A stretch of DNA of 48,669 nt from an uncultured Fibrobacter sp. (GCA_946414025.1 CAMKMX010000022.1:1-48669); one strand, 5' to 3'. Positions 25,193-34,449 are shown, counted from the stretch's first letter. Made by a program: numbers and translations. Notes: generated by a model not told the origin, from the sequence alone.

Positions 25193-25462
25193 ATGATTTG
25201 CGACCATGTTCTAGGAACGACTCACCACGGAACCTACAAGAAAGTCATCGACGTTCTTTTCGAACGGCACGAGCTCAAAGAGCACTCCATCAGAAGAATT
25301 GCCCGAGATGGAGTGGAACTGGAGATCGAGGTAAGCGAAGACTTGCAAGAGGGCGATATTATAGCCGAAACCGAGAGCTACGTGTATGCCGTGAAAATAC
25401 ACGTGCCAAAACCGCCAAAAGAAAATGCCGACCCCGAGATGCGGGTCAAGCACTATTTGTAG
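25193..25462 (+). CDS. Small UreE N-domain-like protein, possibly truncated
   Basis: An 89-residue protein. The middle (RDGVELEIEVSEDLQEGDII, then ETESYVYAVKI) resembles the N-terminal domain of urease accessory protein UreE, where a short barrel precedes a metallochaperone domain. That second, nickel-binding domain and a His-rich tail are absent. The stop TAG (25460-25462) is the first unit of a heptad array, so the C-terminus may have been cut off by the repeat. TATATT lies 7 nt before the ATG and there is no Shine-Dalgarno, suggesting a leaderless mRNA. No other urease gene is in the window, so the identity is tentative. Confidence 0.6.
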   Translation: MICDHVLGTTHHGTYKKVIDVLFERHELKEHSIRRIARDGVELEIEVSEDLQEGDIIAETESYVYAVKIHVPKPPKENADPEMRVKHYL

Positions 25463-25494
25463 GTTTTAGGGGTTAGGTTGTAGGTATTAGGGGT
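25460..25494 (+). repeat. Heptad array (TAGGNNN x5)
   Basis: Five exact 7-bp-phased units beginning TAGG (the third is TAGGTTG), starting on the stop codon of the UreE-like gene. G-rich on the coding strand. Confidence 0.8.
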
Positions 25495-25501
25495 CAGAGC
25501 C

Positions 25502-25525
25502 AAAAAAAAGCCCCACCGTTGAGGC
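25502..25525 (-). terminator. Intrinsic terminator of the PDZ-protein gene
   Basis: On the minus strand GCCTC (loop AACGGT) GGGGC is followed by eight T residues. It lies 28 bp beyond the stop of the PDZ gene. Confidence 0.7.
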
Positions 25526-25552
25526 AGGACTTCTTGACTTCTTAAATGGTCT

Positions 25553-26362
25553 TTATTTCAGCACGGCGTTCTTGCCGCTGACCGAGCCGTTGTGTTCAAT
25601 AGTCACCATGTAGCGGCCGCTAGGAACATTCTTTGCATTCCAGGATACGGAATTGAAACCAGGCTTAACGCTTTCGGACGTCATTGTCGCCACGACCGCA
25701 CCATCCGTATTCATCACCGTAATAGTAGCGACGCCTGCAGACTTTGCCTCAAAACTAATGGCATTACGAGTAAAGCCCTTCAGCTTAGCAGAACCGGGCT
25801 TGGCAACATTGGGGTTCGTGGGTCTAGGAGCAATCCCCTCCGCCTTGTCCACATAAATCCCGTTAACGCCCTGTGCATTGACAGTTCCTTCCTTCATCAA
25901 GGAGCCGTGTTTCAGCACAGCCACAAACTGCTTATTGCCGCTATTGGCACTAGCGAAGGTTTCCAGTTCGGCCGCGTCAAATTCTTTCTTGTCGCCATAC
26001 CAGGATTCCACCTGGGAGCTTTCAAATTCCTTCACGGTAATCTGAGTACGGCGAAGCGTTGTCTTGAGGGTATCGCCAGAATTCACGAAGGTAATTTCAA
26101 CCGGCTTGTTTACTTGGCCACGAAGCATCGCCTTGGATTCGTCGATGCTCAATCCCTTGAGGCTCACTCCATCTACAGCGATAATGTCATCACCAGCCTG
26201 GAGGTTTGTTTCTGCTGCGGGAGTGCCCGGAATCACTTCTACCACATGGACGCCCTGAGGCATCTGGTAGATTGTAACGCCAACGCCGCCGAACTGTTCA
26301 TCGGCCATAGACGGCACGGCCAGCATGGCTGCAACCAAGGACATTTTTGCTAAACGATTCAT
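25553..26362 (-). CDS. Secreted PDZ-domain protein with FlgD/T9SS-like C-terminal domain
   Basis: A 269-residue secreted protein. The ATG at 26362, after GGAG, gives a signal peptide ending VPSMADE; the longer frame is rejected. PDZ domain about 22-105 (GVGVTIYQMPQGVHVVEV, GDDIIAVDGVSL). There is no protease domain. The last about 80 residues form an Ig-like FlgD-type module (SVSWNAKNVPSGRYMVTI) of the kind found at the C-terminus of many Fibrobacter secreted proteins and proposed as a type IX secretion signal in related phyla. The role is inferred to be extracellular binding or scaffolding. Confidence 0.75.
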   Translation of the reverse strand: MNRLAKMSLVAAMLAVPSMADEQFGGVGVTIYQMPQGVHVVEVIPGTPAAETNLQAGDDIIAVDGVSLKGLSIDESKAMLRGQVNKPVEITFVNSGDTLKTTLRRTQITVKEFESSQVESWYGDKKEFDAAELETFASANSGNKQFVAVLKHGSLMKEGTVNAQGVNGIYVDKAEGIAPRPTNPNVAKPGSAKLKGFTRNAISFEAKSAGVATITVMNTDGAVVATMTSESVKPGFNSVSWNAKNVPSGRYMVTIEHNGSVSGKNAVLK

Positions 26363-26446
26363 GAAATTCTCCTTGTCAATTTTCTTCTCTAAATATACAA
26401 TAAAACACGAAAAAAAGAAAAACTGACGAAAAAACAAGTCCAAATT

Positions 26447-27589
26447 CTAGTCAAAAGGCTGAATTTCCTCTGTTTCTTCGGCATTTGAGGGCTCTTCATC
26501 CTCTTCTTCCTCTTCGTCGTCCTCGTAATCGTCGATAGTCTTGTCTCCTGGAACGATAATCAACCCAAGAGTTACCGGTTCACCCTTCAAGTTCAAATAA
26601 GCTTCCAAATAGAGATTCGTCGAAAGGCGAAGCAAACGCAAGTCCAGCATCGTCCCTCCCTTGTGGATACTTTTAGGATTCAAATTGAAAAAGAGGAATT
26701 TCTTGTTAATGTATTCAAACCGGTCATGCTCATAGTCAATCTTCCAGTCCGAGTCCCCGTCATTTTCCTGACGATAAAGGCACCTATCGTTATCGATATC
26801 GCACTCGAAACTGGCACTCTCCTGATAGCGCTTGTTCCATTCCCGACTAAAGGCGCAGCTTTGCACACGACCAGCCCCGTTCCGCTGCTTGTTCAGCTGG
26901 TCATTGATGGTTACAAAATCCATCTTTTGATTCTTTACCTGTTCATAGACTTTCATGAGGATGATATAGGCTTCAATATCATGAGGACATTTTCCGGTCA
27001 AGTTTACATCCTCGTGAGCCTTTAAAAGCGTCTGCTGCAAATCCACATCTATGGCATCGGGAATTTCACTTTCTTTTATTTTGTCCAAAACCTTTTTGGG
27101 AGGCACGACAACCACCTTATCGCCCTTCTTGATGGCGTAGCCCAACTGGTCACGGACATAATCCAAGCATTGCTGTACGTGGATATGTACCGTATTGGAT
27201 CCGCCAGAAACAAAGTCCACGCCAATCCGCACGTTCCATTCCCCTGCGTTGCTCCCGGTATTCTTGTCGATTTCACAAAAAGGGTCTTCTCGAATACCGT
27301 CAATGAAAACAATCTTTGCATTGAGCTTGGTCACTAGGGATTCTTCCTTGTCCAAAGCTCCACCTAGACTCCAAAAATTGGGATTCTGCCGCAACACCTC
27401 GGCAAAAGCCTTGTCTCCGTCCAATGCAGGTAACAACGAATCGTTCCGAGCATTCTTTTCTTGCAACAAGGCAGAATACTCTGTGGTAACAGTCATGTTG
27501 TTAAAACCATTTCGGTTATCCGCAAAAGACAGTGTTACCGCAAGAAACAAGGAAAAGAGGACAAGAATTTTTAAAAACGAAAAGCGCAT
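26447..27589 (-). CDS. Secreted protein of unknown family with acidic tail
   Basis: A 380-residue protein with a signal peptide (MRFSFLKILVLFSLFLAVTLSFA). No known domain recognised; the mature part mixes helical and beta segments. About 25 C-terminal residues are almost all Asp/Glu, encoded by GA-rich DNA. The start at 27589 has no Shine-Dalgarno; TATTTT lies 6 nt upstream, so it may have its own leaderless transcript although it follows the HAD gene by only 24 bp. Confidence 0.7.
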   Translation of the reverse strand: MRFSFLKILVLFSLFLAVTLSFADNRNGFNNMTVTTEYSALLQEKNARNDSLLPALDGDKAFAEVLRQNPNFWSLGGALDKEESLVTKLNAKIVFIDGIREDPFCEIDKNTGSNAGEWNVRIGVDFVSGGSNTVHIHVQQCLDYVRDQLGYAIKKGDKVVVVPPKKVLDKIKESEIPDAIDVDLQQTLLKAHEDVNLTGKCPHDIEAYIILMKVYEQVKNQKMDFVTINDQLNKQRNGAGRVQSCAFSREWNKRYQESASFECDIDNDRCLYRQENDGDSDWKIDYEHDRFEYINKKFLFFNLNPKSIHKGGTMLDLRLLRLSTNLYLEAYLNLKGEPVTLGLIIVPGDKTIDDYEDDEEEEEDEEPSNAEETEEIQPFD

Positions 27590-27613
27590 GAGAATAAAAT
27601 ACAAAAAAAGGAC

Positions 27614-28303
27614 CTATTTTTCAGCCGTTTCTAGAATGCTAGGCAAATCTAACAGATGCGGGATACAGTAATCAACCCAATCGGGAGCGGAGACCGTCGG
27701 ATTCACAAGCACCGTAGTCCATCCTCGACGATGGGCCGGTTCAAGATTTCGAAGGGAATCTTCAAGTAAAATAACACCATGGAAACCAGGCGACATTCCC
27801 ACCCCTTTTTGCGAAAGTCTCTGTTGAATCCAAACTTCCGCCTTTTCGTAGGCACTGTCGTGAGGTTTTCCCACCCAATCAAGCTGTTTCAAGTCCAACA
27901 CAGCATCAATTGCCGAGTCAATCCCCATGTGGGCCATACCCGCTTCGCTCCAGTCATGGCGACCATTGGTAAAAACAAATCGCAAACCATTCAGACCTTG
28001 AAGCAACGCCAATTTATCTGGAGATTTTTTGGGATAAATCAAATACTCCGGTTCATGTATAAAATCAAAAAAATCGTCGGGATTCGTACCATGCATCGCC
28101 ATAAGGCCAGCAAGGGTTGTCCCGAAACGTTCTAGATATTCAGTACGAATCTTGTGCGCCGATTCAAAATCGCCACCGACTGTCTTTTGCACAAAAAGAG
28201 ATATTCGGTGATCCAAAGAATTGATGACATACCGTTCCTCTGCGCCATACAGGGTTAGGTCATAGTCAAACAGCCAGATTTTTTCAGGACTATTTTTTAT
28301 CAT
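27614..28303 (-). CDS. HAD-family phosphatase, pyrimidine 5'-nucleotidase-like
   Basis: A 229-residue cytoplasmic HAD hydrolase. Motif I FDYDLTLY (nucleophile D13, D15), motif II FTNGRHDW, a KPH lysine motif, and motif IV LLEDSLRNLEPAHRRG. The combination with a helical cap after motif I and the phrase EDSLRNL..A...G fits the SDT1/pyrimidine 5'-nucleotidase branch. ATG at 28303 is preferred over the TTG just before it. It begins 6 bp after the radical SAM stop, so the two are co-transcribed. Confidence 0.82.
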   Translation of the reverse strand: MIKNSPEKIWLFDYDLTLYGAEERYVINSLDHRISLFVQKTVGGDFESAHKIRTEYLERFGTTLAGLMAMHGTNPDDFFDFIHEPEYLIYPKKSPDKLALLQGLNGLRFVFTNGRHDWSEAGMAHMGIDSAIDAVLDLKQLDWVGKPHDSAYEKAEVWIQQRLSQKGVGMSPGFHGVILLEDSLRNLEPAHRRGWTTVLVNPTVSAPDWVDYCIPHLLDLPSILETAEK

Positions 28304-28309
28304 CAATAG

Positions 28310-29302
28310 TTACTTTAAGCCGCGACCGTAAGCGCAGTAGCTGTCTTCTTGCATATAGTCACCGTCGTGGTAATAGGCAGCGCGAGCCCTGCAACCTCCG
28401 CAACGATCATTGAACTTGCACTTGCCGCAAGCCCCAGAATAAGCCTTGGTGCGAAGTTTCTTGAACACATCCGCATTAGCCCAGATTTCATCGAAGGGCG
28501 TATCGTGAACATCACCCGCCTCTTCCATCATGTAGGCGCAGGGGCGCACCTTGCCTATAGGGCTTATGATGCAATAATCAATGCCCGCAAGGCAGCCTCG
28601 GCTATAGCGGGTCTTGATATCCAGCTGATCGGCGATACGCAAAAACTGCGGAGCGCAAGTAGGTTTCACGGGAATGCCGAGCGTGCGGCTCTTTTCCATA
28701 ATGCGACGGAGCAGGCTTTCGTATTCGGCTACACGGAGGGCGTGGTCTTCAATTTCTTTTCCGCGACCCACGGGAATGAGGAAGAATATCTGGTGGTTTA
28801 CCGCCCCTATTTCCTTCACCCAGTCCATAATGTCAAATATTTCGTTCTGGTTCCAGTCCATGATGGTGGTGTGAATCTGGAACGGAAGCCCTGCCGCCTT
28901 GCAGTTTTCGATACCTGCCATAGTGAGTTCGAAAGCGTTAGGCAGTCCTCGAAAATTGTTGTGGCGTTTCGGGTCGATGCTGTCGATACTGATACCCATG
29001 GCCATGGCACCGGCGGCCTTAAGCTTAAAGGCCAAATCGTGCGTGATGAGGGTACCGTTGGTACCGAACACCGGGCGGAGTCCCTTACTTGAAGCATGAG
29101 TCACCAACTCAACGATATCCGGACGGGTCATGGGTTCGCCACCGCTGAAAATCATAATCTTGAATCCCGCCTTGGCAATTTCGTCAATTAGTTTCAAAGC
29201 CTCTGCCGTCGTGAGTTCGGCAGACTTGTTTTCACCGGCATCCTGATAGCAGTGTTTGCAGGTCAGGTTACACTTGTTGGTGGTCATCCAAGATACAATC
29301 AT
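28310..29302 (-). CDS. Radical SAM protein with SPASM domain, heme-biosynthesis (NirJ/Ahb)-like
   Basis: A 330-residue enzyme. The N-terminal CxxxCxxC (C11, C15, C18) binds the SAM-cleaving Fe-S cluster; FSGGEP (52-57) contacts SAM. The C-terminal SPASM region has cysteines at 237, 244, 255, 292, 295, 301, 304 and 323 for auxiliary clusters, and PTCAPQF near 214-220 is reminiscent of the NirJ/AhbC/AhbD group that modify heme precursors. Peptide-modifying relatives cannot be excluded; no obvious precursor peptide gene is adjacent. GAGG lies upstream of the ATG. It is operonic with the HAD phosphatase. Confidence 0.8.
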   Translation of the reverse strand: MIVSWMTTNKCNLTCKHCYQDAGENKSAELTTAEALKLIDEIAKAGFKIMIFSGGEPMTRPDIVELVTHASSKGLRPVFGTNGTLITHDLAFKLKAAGAMAMGISIDSIDPKRHNNFRGLPNAFELTMAGIENCKAAGLPFQIHTTIMDWNQNEIFDIMDWVKEIGAVNHQIFFLIPVGRGKEIEDHALRVAEYESLLRRIMEKSRTLGIPVKPTCAPQFLRIADQLDIKTRYSRGCLAGIDYCIISPIGKVRPCAYMMEEAGDVHDTPFDEIWANADVFKKLRTKAYSGACGKCKFNDRCGGCRARAAYYHDGDYMQEDSYCAYGRGLK

Positions 29303-29407
29303 CGAACAAATCCTCTAAAAAGTACACAAAAGATAGAAAACCTGTGCTTGAATAAAATAATACCACTTTTTTTTCCGTTTATCTTTTAAAAAAGATATAT
29401 TAAATTC

Positions 29408-29926
29408 ATGTCCTTGAAAAAACTTATTATCCTGGCAATTCTTTTTTTGGCGGCCTATTACGCCGTGCACGTAAAAGGATTCAACCCTTTCTCCAAAAAA
29501 ATCGATGGAAATGTCACGCTCTACAATCTAGAAGACAAAACCTTCAGCCTAAGTGAGGTCGCGGGCGAAAATGGAACGTTCGTCTTCTTTATGGGTACAT
29601 GGTGCCCTGTCTGCGTCAGCGAAATCAACACCCTAAAAGGCCTAACGGAATTCTTCAGGAAAAATAAAATCAACGTATTACTCTTCGTCCATGGTGAATC
29701 CAAAGACGAAATCCGCCAATGGTTATACCAACGAGACATTCCCTGGGACTGGAAGACCTTCTATTGGTACAATACCTATGAACCTGCGTTCCACATCGAC
29801 GTGAAAGGCGTTCCCCACATGGTCGCAAGGAATAAGAATGGGAAAATGACATTCAATAAAGCAGGCGGGTTCTACTCCGACTACTTATCCAAAATCGCCC
29901 TGGACATGCTCAAAAGCAACAAATAA
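29408..29926 (+). CDS. Membrane-anchored thioredoxin-like protein (TlpA/redoxin type)
   Basis: A 172-residue protein with an N-terminal transmembrane helix (about 4-21) and a periplasmic thioredoxin fold carrying the redox motif WCPVC (C66, C69). A GVPHMV segment supplies the cis-proline loop. Such proteins reduce or oxidise disulfides in the periplasm. TATATT (29396-29401) lies 6 nt before the ATG and no Shine-Dalgarno is present. Divergent from the radical SAM gene. Confidence 0.85.
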   Translation: MSLKKLIILAILFLAAYYAVHVKGFNPFSKKIDGNVTLYNLEDKTFSLSEVAGENGTFVFFMGTWCPVCVSEINTLKGLTEFFRKNKINVLLFVHGESKDEIRQWLYQRDIPWDWKTFYWYNTYEPAFHIDVKGVPHMVARNKNGKMTFNKAGGFYSDYLSKIALDMLKSNK

Positions 29927-29955
29927 CGGAGCGGAAAAACTGCACCAATCCAGCC

Positions 29956-31410
29956 CTAGAACAGTGTCTTGAGGCCAAATCCGATAATTCCGTCTAAGTA
30001 ATTCTCGCCGTTTCTTAAGGCGTAATACAGGTTGATACTCCAGTTGCCGCGATACTGGGTAAAGGCGATGCCGTAATTCTGCTCCCGTTTCCAGCCGTAC
30101 TCCGGCGCAAAGCCGCGGTATAGCCCAGGCTGGTAAAAAACTTCGATGCTCAGGTTATACCCGTCTTGCCACAACAGGGCCAGTTCCGAAAAACCGTAGG
30201 CACGGCTCCGCATAAAGCGGTAGCCCATGCCCTTGAAGCGGTCCATGCCACCCAAGGCGAAATAGTCGGAACGCTTCAGAGAGGCATCTGTGGGAAAAAT
30301 CCCGCCGGCAGCCCCCGTAAAGCGGGTGATGACATTGCCGAACAGCGGGTAATAAGAAAGAATCTTGCCGTGGCTTTCCAGATAATTGTCCAGGGAATCG
30401 GGACGATCCATTTTCCAGGTGGCAGAGCCCTGCATCTTGAGTCCGCGTCTCGGGAGCACGAAACGGTCCAGAGAAACATAATTCACCTCGAAGGTGGTGT
30501 GCTTGTCGTCTTCGCTCATGCCAAAGAAAATCCCGATGTTCCAGTCAAAACCGATATCCCGGGTCACACCGACTTCGCCCATGGCGATACGCTCTGTCAC
30601 ATCCTTCATCTTTCCGTCCAGGGAATCCGATTCTACGGAATAAATTTCTTCGTCAAACTGTCCCCGCAAAACTATGTTCCAGGGAGAGCCGAAAATCCAG
30701 GGCTCCTTGTACATAAAATCCAGATGACGGGAATTTTCCCCCGTAAATCCTTGTAGGGTCAAATCCCTGGCCGTTCCCAGGATGTTGTAGAGTTTCACGT
30801 TCACCTGGCCTTCCCACAGGTTGTCTTCGCTAGAATAGCTCAAGAGGCCTTCGGCCTCGGAATTCCGGGCAGCTTTCATGCTGAAGGCGGGCACGAGCCT
30901 GTTTCTTGCAGGGTCCCGGAACAACCTTGCGGGAGCCGTCTGTTCAAAATACCCGAGGCGGGCAAGCTTGCGCTCGGACCGTTCCAGGTCCGTCAAGGAC
31001 ACAGGAGCGCCTTCTTCGATGCCGCTGAGCCTCCGGAACACTTCAGGGTCCGTGCCCGAAGAGTCCAGGTTCTCGGGGGCGGCCCAAACATACCCTGCCC
31101 CACGTTTCAGCTCCACCATCAAGATCCCCAGAGTATCCTTACCCGAAGCGCCACCCATGCCGTAATGCATTTTCCCTTCGACCTGAACGGCCGCAAAGCC
31201 CCGGTCTTCGTAGTCCCGCGCCAAACGGGAAGCCGCATTGTGCCAAGATTCGCAGGGTGAACCTTCTACCAGATTCAAGTGGGCTTCGTCATAGGCGGAA
31301 TGTTCCCCGACCCATACCACCTTGTGGATACGGCACAAAGACGCCTCTCCCGCAAAAGCAGAAGATGCCAAAGCAAGAACAAGCAGGATTTTACACTTCA
31401 CATTCCACAT
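29956..31410 (-). CDS. Omp85/BamA-family outer-membrane protein with short POTRA region
   Basis: A 484-residue protein: signal peptide about 1-20, one or two POTRA-like segments up to about 170 (FRRLSGIEEGAPVSLTDLERSERKLARLGYF), and a 16-strand barrel about 185-484 with the family's loop-6-like GGMDRFKGMGYR and a C-terminal aromatic (LF). It is shorter than BamA (about 800, five POTRAs), so it is more likely a paralogue than the essential BamA. The first codons lie inside a heptad-like repeat, so the start is less sure. It follows the large barrel gene by 148 bp of repeats. Confidence 0.82.
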   Translation of the reverse strand: MWNVKCKILLVLALASSAFAGEASLCRIHKVVWVGEHSAYDEAHLNLVEGSPCESWHNAASRLARDYEDRGFAAVQVEGKMHYGMGGASGKDTLGILMVELKRGAGYVWAAPENLDSSGTDPEVFRRLSGIEEGAPVSLTDLERSERKLARLGYFEQTAPARLFRDPARNRLVPAFSMKAARNSEAEGLLSYSSEDNLWEGQVNVKLYNILGTARDLTLQGFTGENSRHLDFMYKEPWIFGSPWNIVLRGQFDEEIYSVESDSLDGKMKDVTERIAMGEVGVTRDIGFDWNIGIFFGMSEDDKHTTFEVNYVSLDRFVLPRRGLKMQGSATWKMDRPDSLDNYLESHGKILSYYPLFGNVITRFTGAAGGIFPTDASLKRSDYFALGGMDRFKGMGYRFMRSRAYGFSELALLWQDGYNLSIEVFYQPGLYRGFAPEYGWKREQNYGIAFTQYRGNWSINLYYALRNGENYLDGIIGFGLKTLF

Positions 31411-31420
31411 TTCACATTCT
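31387..31420 (-). repeat. Heptad-like array covering the start of the Omp85 gene
   Basis: Units of the TTCACAT/TCCACAT type repeat every 7 bp, from about 31390 to 31417, and include the ATG at 31408-31410 and the first codons of the gene. Confidence 0.5.
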
Positions 31421-31429
31421 CAATCGGAT

Positions 31430-31482
31430 TCTCGTGATTCTATCGCCACCGCGTGGCTCCAGAATGACAGCGAGGATGACAA
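31430..31482. repeat. Dispersed hairpin repeat ending in GGATGACA
   Basis: An ATTCT...AGAATGACA palindrome with inner CCAC/GTGG, followed by GCGAGGATGACA. Same family as 1205-1345. Confidence 0.5.
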
Positions 31483-31517
31483 CTCTTGAAACCATCTATC
31501 CTAACCACCAATCACTA

Positions 31518-31559
31518 CCTACAACCTAAAACCTAACCCCTAGATCCTATCCCCTAACT
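31518..31559 (-). repeat. Heptad array (CCTNNNN x6 on plus strand)
   Basis: Six consecutive 7-bp units each beginning CCT, ending on the base next to the TAA stop of the 961-residue barrel gene. On the gene's strand the array is G-rich. Confidence 0.8.
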
Positions 31560-34444
31560 TAAAAATACGCCCTCGCTTCCGTTGTCAACTTCTGAAAAAT
31601 ATTCTCTTCAGCGTCACCGAACCTGAGCACATAACGCAGCCCGCAAGAAATAAAATCGTTTATATCTACAGAAACGTAAGATTCCAGCCGGTAGGTGCGG
31701 CCATCGCTATAGCCGTCCATCATCTGGTAGGGAATCAGGTCGTCGCCGCTTTCCATCTGGACAACCGAGAACTGCACGAACCCATCTACCATATCTCTGC
31801 GGTTATAGCCCAGGCGTAGGGAACCTTCCCACAGGTAGGCGTCAAAAGCGTAATCTTGGTCGTCTTCGCCCTCGCCCGTGCGGTAACGGCCACCGGGCTG
31901 CACAAAGAACCCGTTCCAGAAATCAAAGCGGTACCGGCCCGAAATGTCGCGGGTATCCCAGTCCAGAACCTGCAGGGCCTTCAGTTCCACATCTTCCAAT
32001 AGCAAGGTCGCTCCCACAAAGTGGGCGTCGTTTATCTGGAATCCTGCATCCAGCAGATGATGGAACCGCGTCTCGAAATAACTGATGGAACTGAGTTTCT
32101 TGTCGTAATCGGCACCGGGCTTGTACGCAAAAGTAATCCCGCGGGGGTGAGCCCAGGTGCCCCGCAACTCGTAGCTGACCGTTCCCGAAGAAATCTCCCG
32201 CAGCTGCGAAGGCGTGGCCGGCGGAAAGTAGATTTTCTTGCCGGTAGTGTCCTCCCCCACTCCGTCGAATGTTCCGCCCAGGGAGATGTCCCGCAGAATC
32301 CCACGCCGGATACCGAGGGAAATTCCAGGGCTCCAGTCAATATCCATCCGGAACGCCGCATTGGAAGCAAGAATGGCTCCCAAGGAATCGTTACGGCCCA
32401 TACCCTCGTAAACAAAATCTCCGTTGTCCACCCCTTCGATAAAACTGCCGGTCAGGCTGTCGTACCGCACATCGCCCGTGCCCTTGGCCACCGCCTTGTA
32501 GATTGGCGTGTAGGTCTGTTCTTCGGTGAGTCCCAGCTTGTAATCTACGCTAGATACCAGCCCCAGTTCTTCGTGACCGAAGGTCCCGCGGAAATCCCCG
32601 ACCCAGCTATTCTCGGAACGGCCTCCGTTTTCGCTACGGCGTTCGTACTGCAAGAAATGGTCCAGTTGTGCGTAACGGCTCTGCCAGGCAGCGCTCTGGA
32701 TCCAGGCCACGGACTGCAAGGTATCACGCCAATCCTTGCCGAAAGTATCACCCTTGCGTTTAGCCGTCTTGGTTTCTGCCCCTTCGCTGATGTTCCAGGA
32801 GTCTCCCACCATCTGGATTCCGGTGCCGGTCTTGCCGTAAGCCACCTGGTTTTCACGGCCCAAGGAATCGCTTTCCGTATAGCGCAGGTCAAAATTTCCG
32901 AAGGGCCGCAAAAGTCCTTTCAAGAACTCCACATTTCCCAAGGACTGGTAACGGACCCGTTCCTGCTCCTGGAAACTTTCCACCCGAAACGCCCCCACAT
33001 CGCTTTTTACCAAGTTGGACTTATGAATTAAAGAAACTCCTCCCCTAGAAGAATTCCAGCTTTCCTTTTCGCCCTGCCGGTAGCCCCAGATTCCATGAAG
33101 GAACCAACCCGTAGCAAGTCTCAGACGCATGCCGAATTCGTCGTGACGCAGGTCGCCATCTACAAGGGCGGCGCTGTCCAAGTCCCATTCGTCTAGAAGA
33201 CTGAAACTGTCCCAGTCCTTGTCGCTGCCTTGAAATTCACCAATCCCGAATTCTTCCTGAATGTAGTTTCCGTAAACGGAAAAAGCCAGCGGAAATTTTT
33301 TCATATTTTCCGACGAATCGGAGGTGACATACCAGCGGTAGCCGTAACCTTCGGGCCCGTCCACCTGACGGGAGACCGTATTGGAATCCGTGCGGTTTAT
33401 GGCCATTTCCAAGTCCGCATAGAAACGCTTATCTCCCTGAAGCCGAAGCCGTGCGCCAGCGCGGTCCGTCCGTTCGGGCCTGCGCAGCGCCCCCAGAGAA
33501 TCGTCACGAACAAATTCACTTCCGTCGTCGTGCTTGAGCATCCGGTAATCTTCGTCGGTCCAGAGGCCACGTTTCATGCGATGGCGGTCATTCTCTAAAC
33601 GGAATCCCGAAACGTCCAAATACAGGTTCGGGTGCCTGTAGGCACCATGGGCGGCGTACATATTGTAGATGTTCCCGTCGTCATAGGAATCATACTCTAC
33701 ACGGATTTCGTCATCAGGACCGGGATTTCGGCGACCCTTGAAATTCAAAAGGCCTCCTGCGTAGTTCACCTCGTAATCTACGCCAGATGTCAGCAAGTTC
33801 CCGTTCAAATAGACCCGCTCGGAGCCGGGCACCACCGAAAGGTAACTGCCGTCGTCACTGATGGAGTAGCCTTCCCGCTGGCCGCTCACGCCGTTCATCA
33901 CACGGACAATGCGGTTGGTCTCGTCTGTGCCCGCCACGCCACGGACTTCGGTATAGCCTCCCCTGAGCCCCACCATGGCGCCAAGGCTTACCCTTTCCAA
34001 CCCGAACAGGCCCATGTTCCTGTCCCGCCAAATCAAGTCGCCCAGGTGCACCATCCAGTGTCTGGATTCCGCACGAAAATATATCTGGTCCACTTCCTGC
34101 AAGGTAGCGGTGGTCTGGTCACCGGCACGGCGATCCACATCCGAAAGCAAAGCGTCGATATAGACGCTGTCGCCTACAAAGCCCTGTATAGAAAGCCGCA
34201 ACTCCTGGTCCACCTGGGTGCCGCCATCGCCCACCGTCACCTGCATGGTCTTGTAACCGTGAGTGGAAAGTCCCGAAATTGCTGACCCGTCGCGGTCCTG
34301 CGCACCGCCGTCCAGTTCACGCAAATCGTTATTTCGGACAAGGTAGTCCGGATTCCACACGGGTATAGAATCCATGTTCAAGGCGAAAGCCCGACTCCAC
34401 AACAGTACCCCCAAAAACACCTTTATCCAAGGGCCTTTGCGCAT
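31559..34444 (-). CDS. Large outer-membrane beta-barrel protein, SprA-like module, unknown function
   Basis: A 961-residue protein with a signal peptide (ending SRAFA) and many alternating aromatic strands through to a terminal phenylalanine (ARAYF), as in outer-membrane barrels. Around residues 205-255 a segment VPGSERVYLNGNLLTSG, followed by DYEVNYAGGLLNF and DDEIRVEYDSY, matches a module repeated in SprA-type gliding/type IX secretion proteins. SprA itself is over 2000 residues, so this is at most a short relative. The start at 34444 follows AGG; it is 5 bp after the DUF2914-like gene, placing it in the mglAB operon. Inference: an envelope component working with MglAB. Confidence 0.7.
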   Translation of the reverse strand: MRKGPWIKVFLGVLLWSRAFALNMDSIPVWNPDYLVRNNDLRELDGGAQDRDGSAISGLSTHGYKTMQVTVGDGGTQVDQELRLSIQGFVGDSVYIDALLSDVDRRAGDQTTATLQEVDQIYFRAESRHWMVHLGDLIWRDRNMGLFGLERVSLGAMVGLRGGYTEVRGVAGTDETNRIVRVMNGVSGQREGYSISDDGSYLSVVPGSERVYLNGNLLTSGVDYEVNYAGGLLNFKGRRNPGPDDEIRVEYDSYDDGNIYNMYAAHGAYRHPNLYLDVSGFRLENDRHRMKRGLWTDEDYRMLKHDDGSEFVRDDSLGALRRPERTDRAGARLRLQGDKRFYADLEMAINRTDSNTVSRQVDGPEGYGYRWYVTSDSSENMKKFPLAFSVYGNYIQEEFGIGEFQGSDKDWDSFSLLDEWDLDSAALVDGDLRHDEFGMRLRLATGWFLHGIWGYRQGEKESWNSSRGGVSLIHKSNLVKSDVGAFRVESFQEQERVRYQSLGNVEFLKGLLRPFGNFDLRYTESDSLGRENQVAYGKTGTGIQMVGDSWNISEGAETKTAKRKGDTFGKDWRDTLQSVAWIQSAAWQSRYAQLDHFLQYERRSENGGRSENSWVGDFRGTFGHEELGLVSSVDYKLGLTEEQTYTPIYKAVAKGTGDVRYDSLTGSFIEGVDNGDFVYEGMGRNDSLGAILASNAAFRMDIDWSPGISLGIRRGILRDISLGGTFDGVGEDTTGKKIYFPPATPSQLREISSGTVSYELRGTWAHPRGITFAYKPGADYDKKLSSISYFETRFHHLLDAGFQINDAHFVGATLLLEDVELKALQVLDWDTRDISGRYRFDFWNGFFVQPGGRYRTGEGEDDQDYAFDAYLWEGSLRLGYNRRDMVDGFVQFSVVQMESGDDLIPYQMMDGYSDGRTYRLESYVSVDINDFISCGLRYVLRFGDAEENIFQKLTTEARAYF

Positions 34445-34449
34445 GGAAG

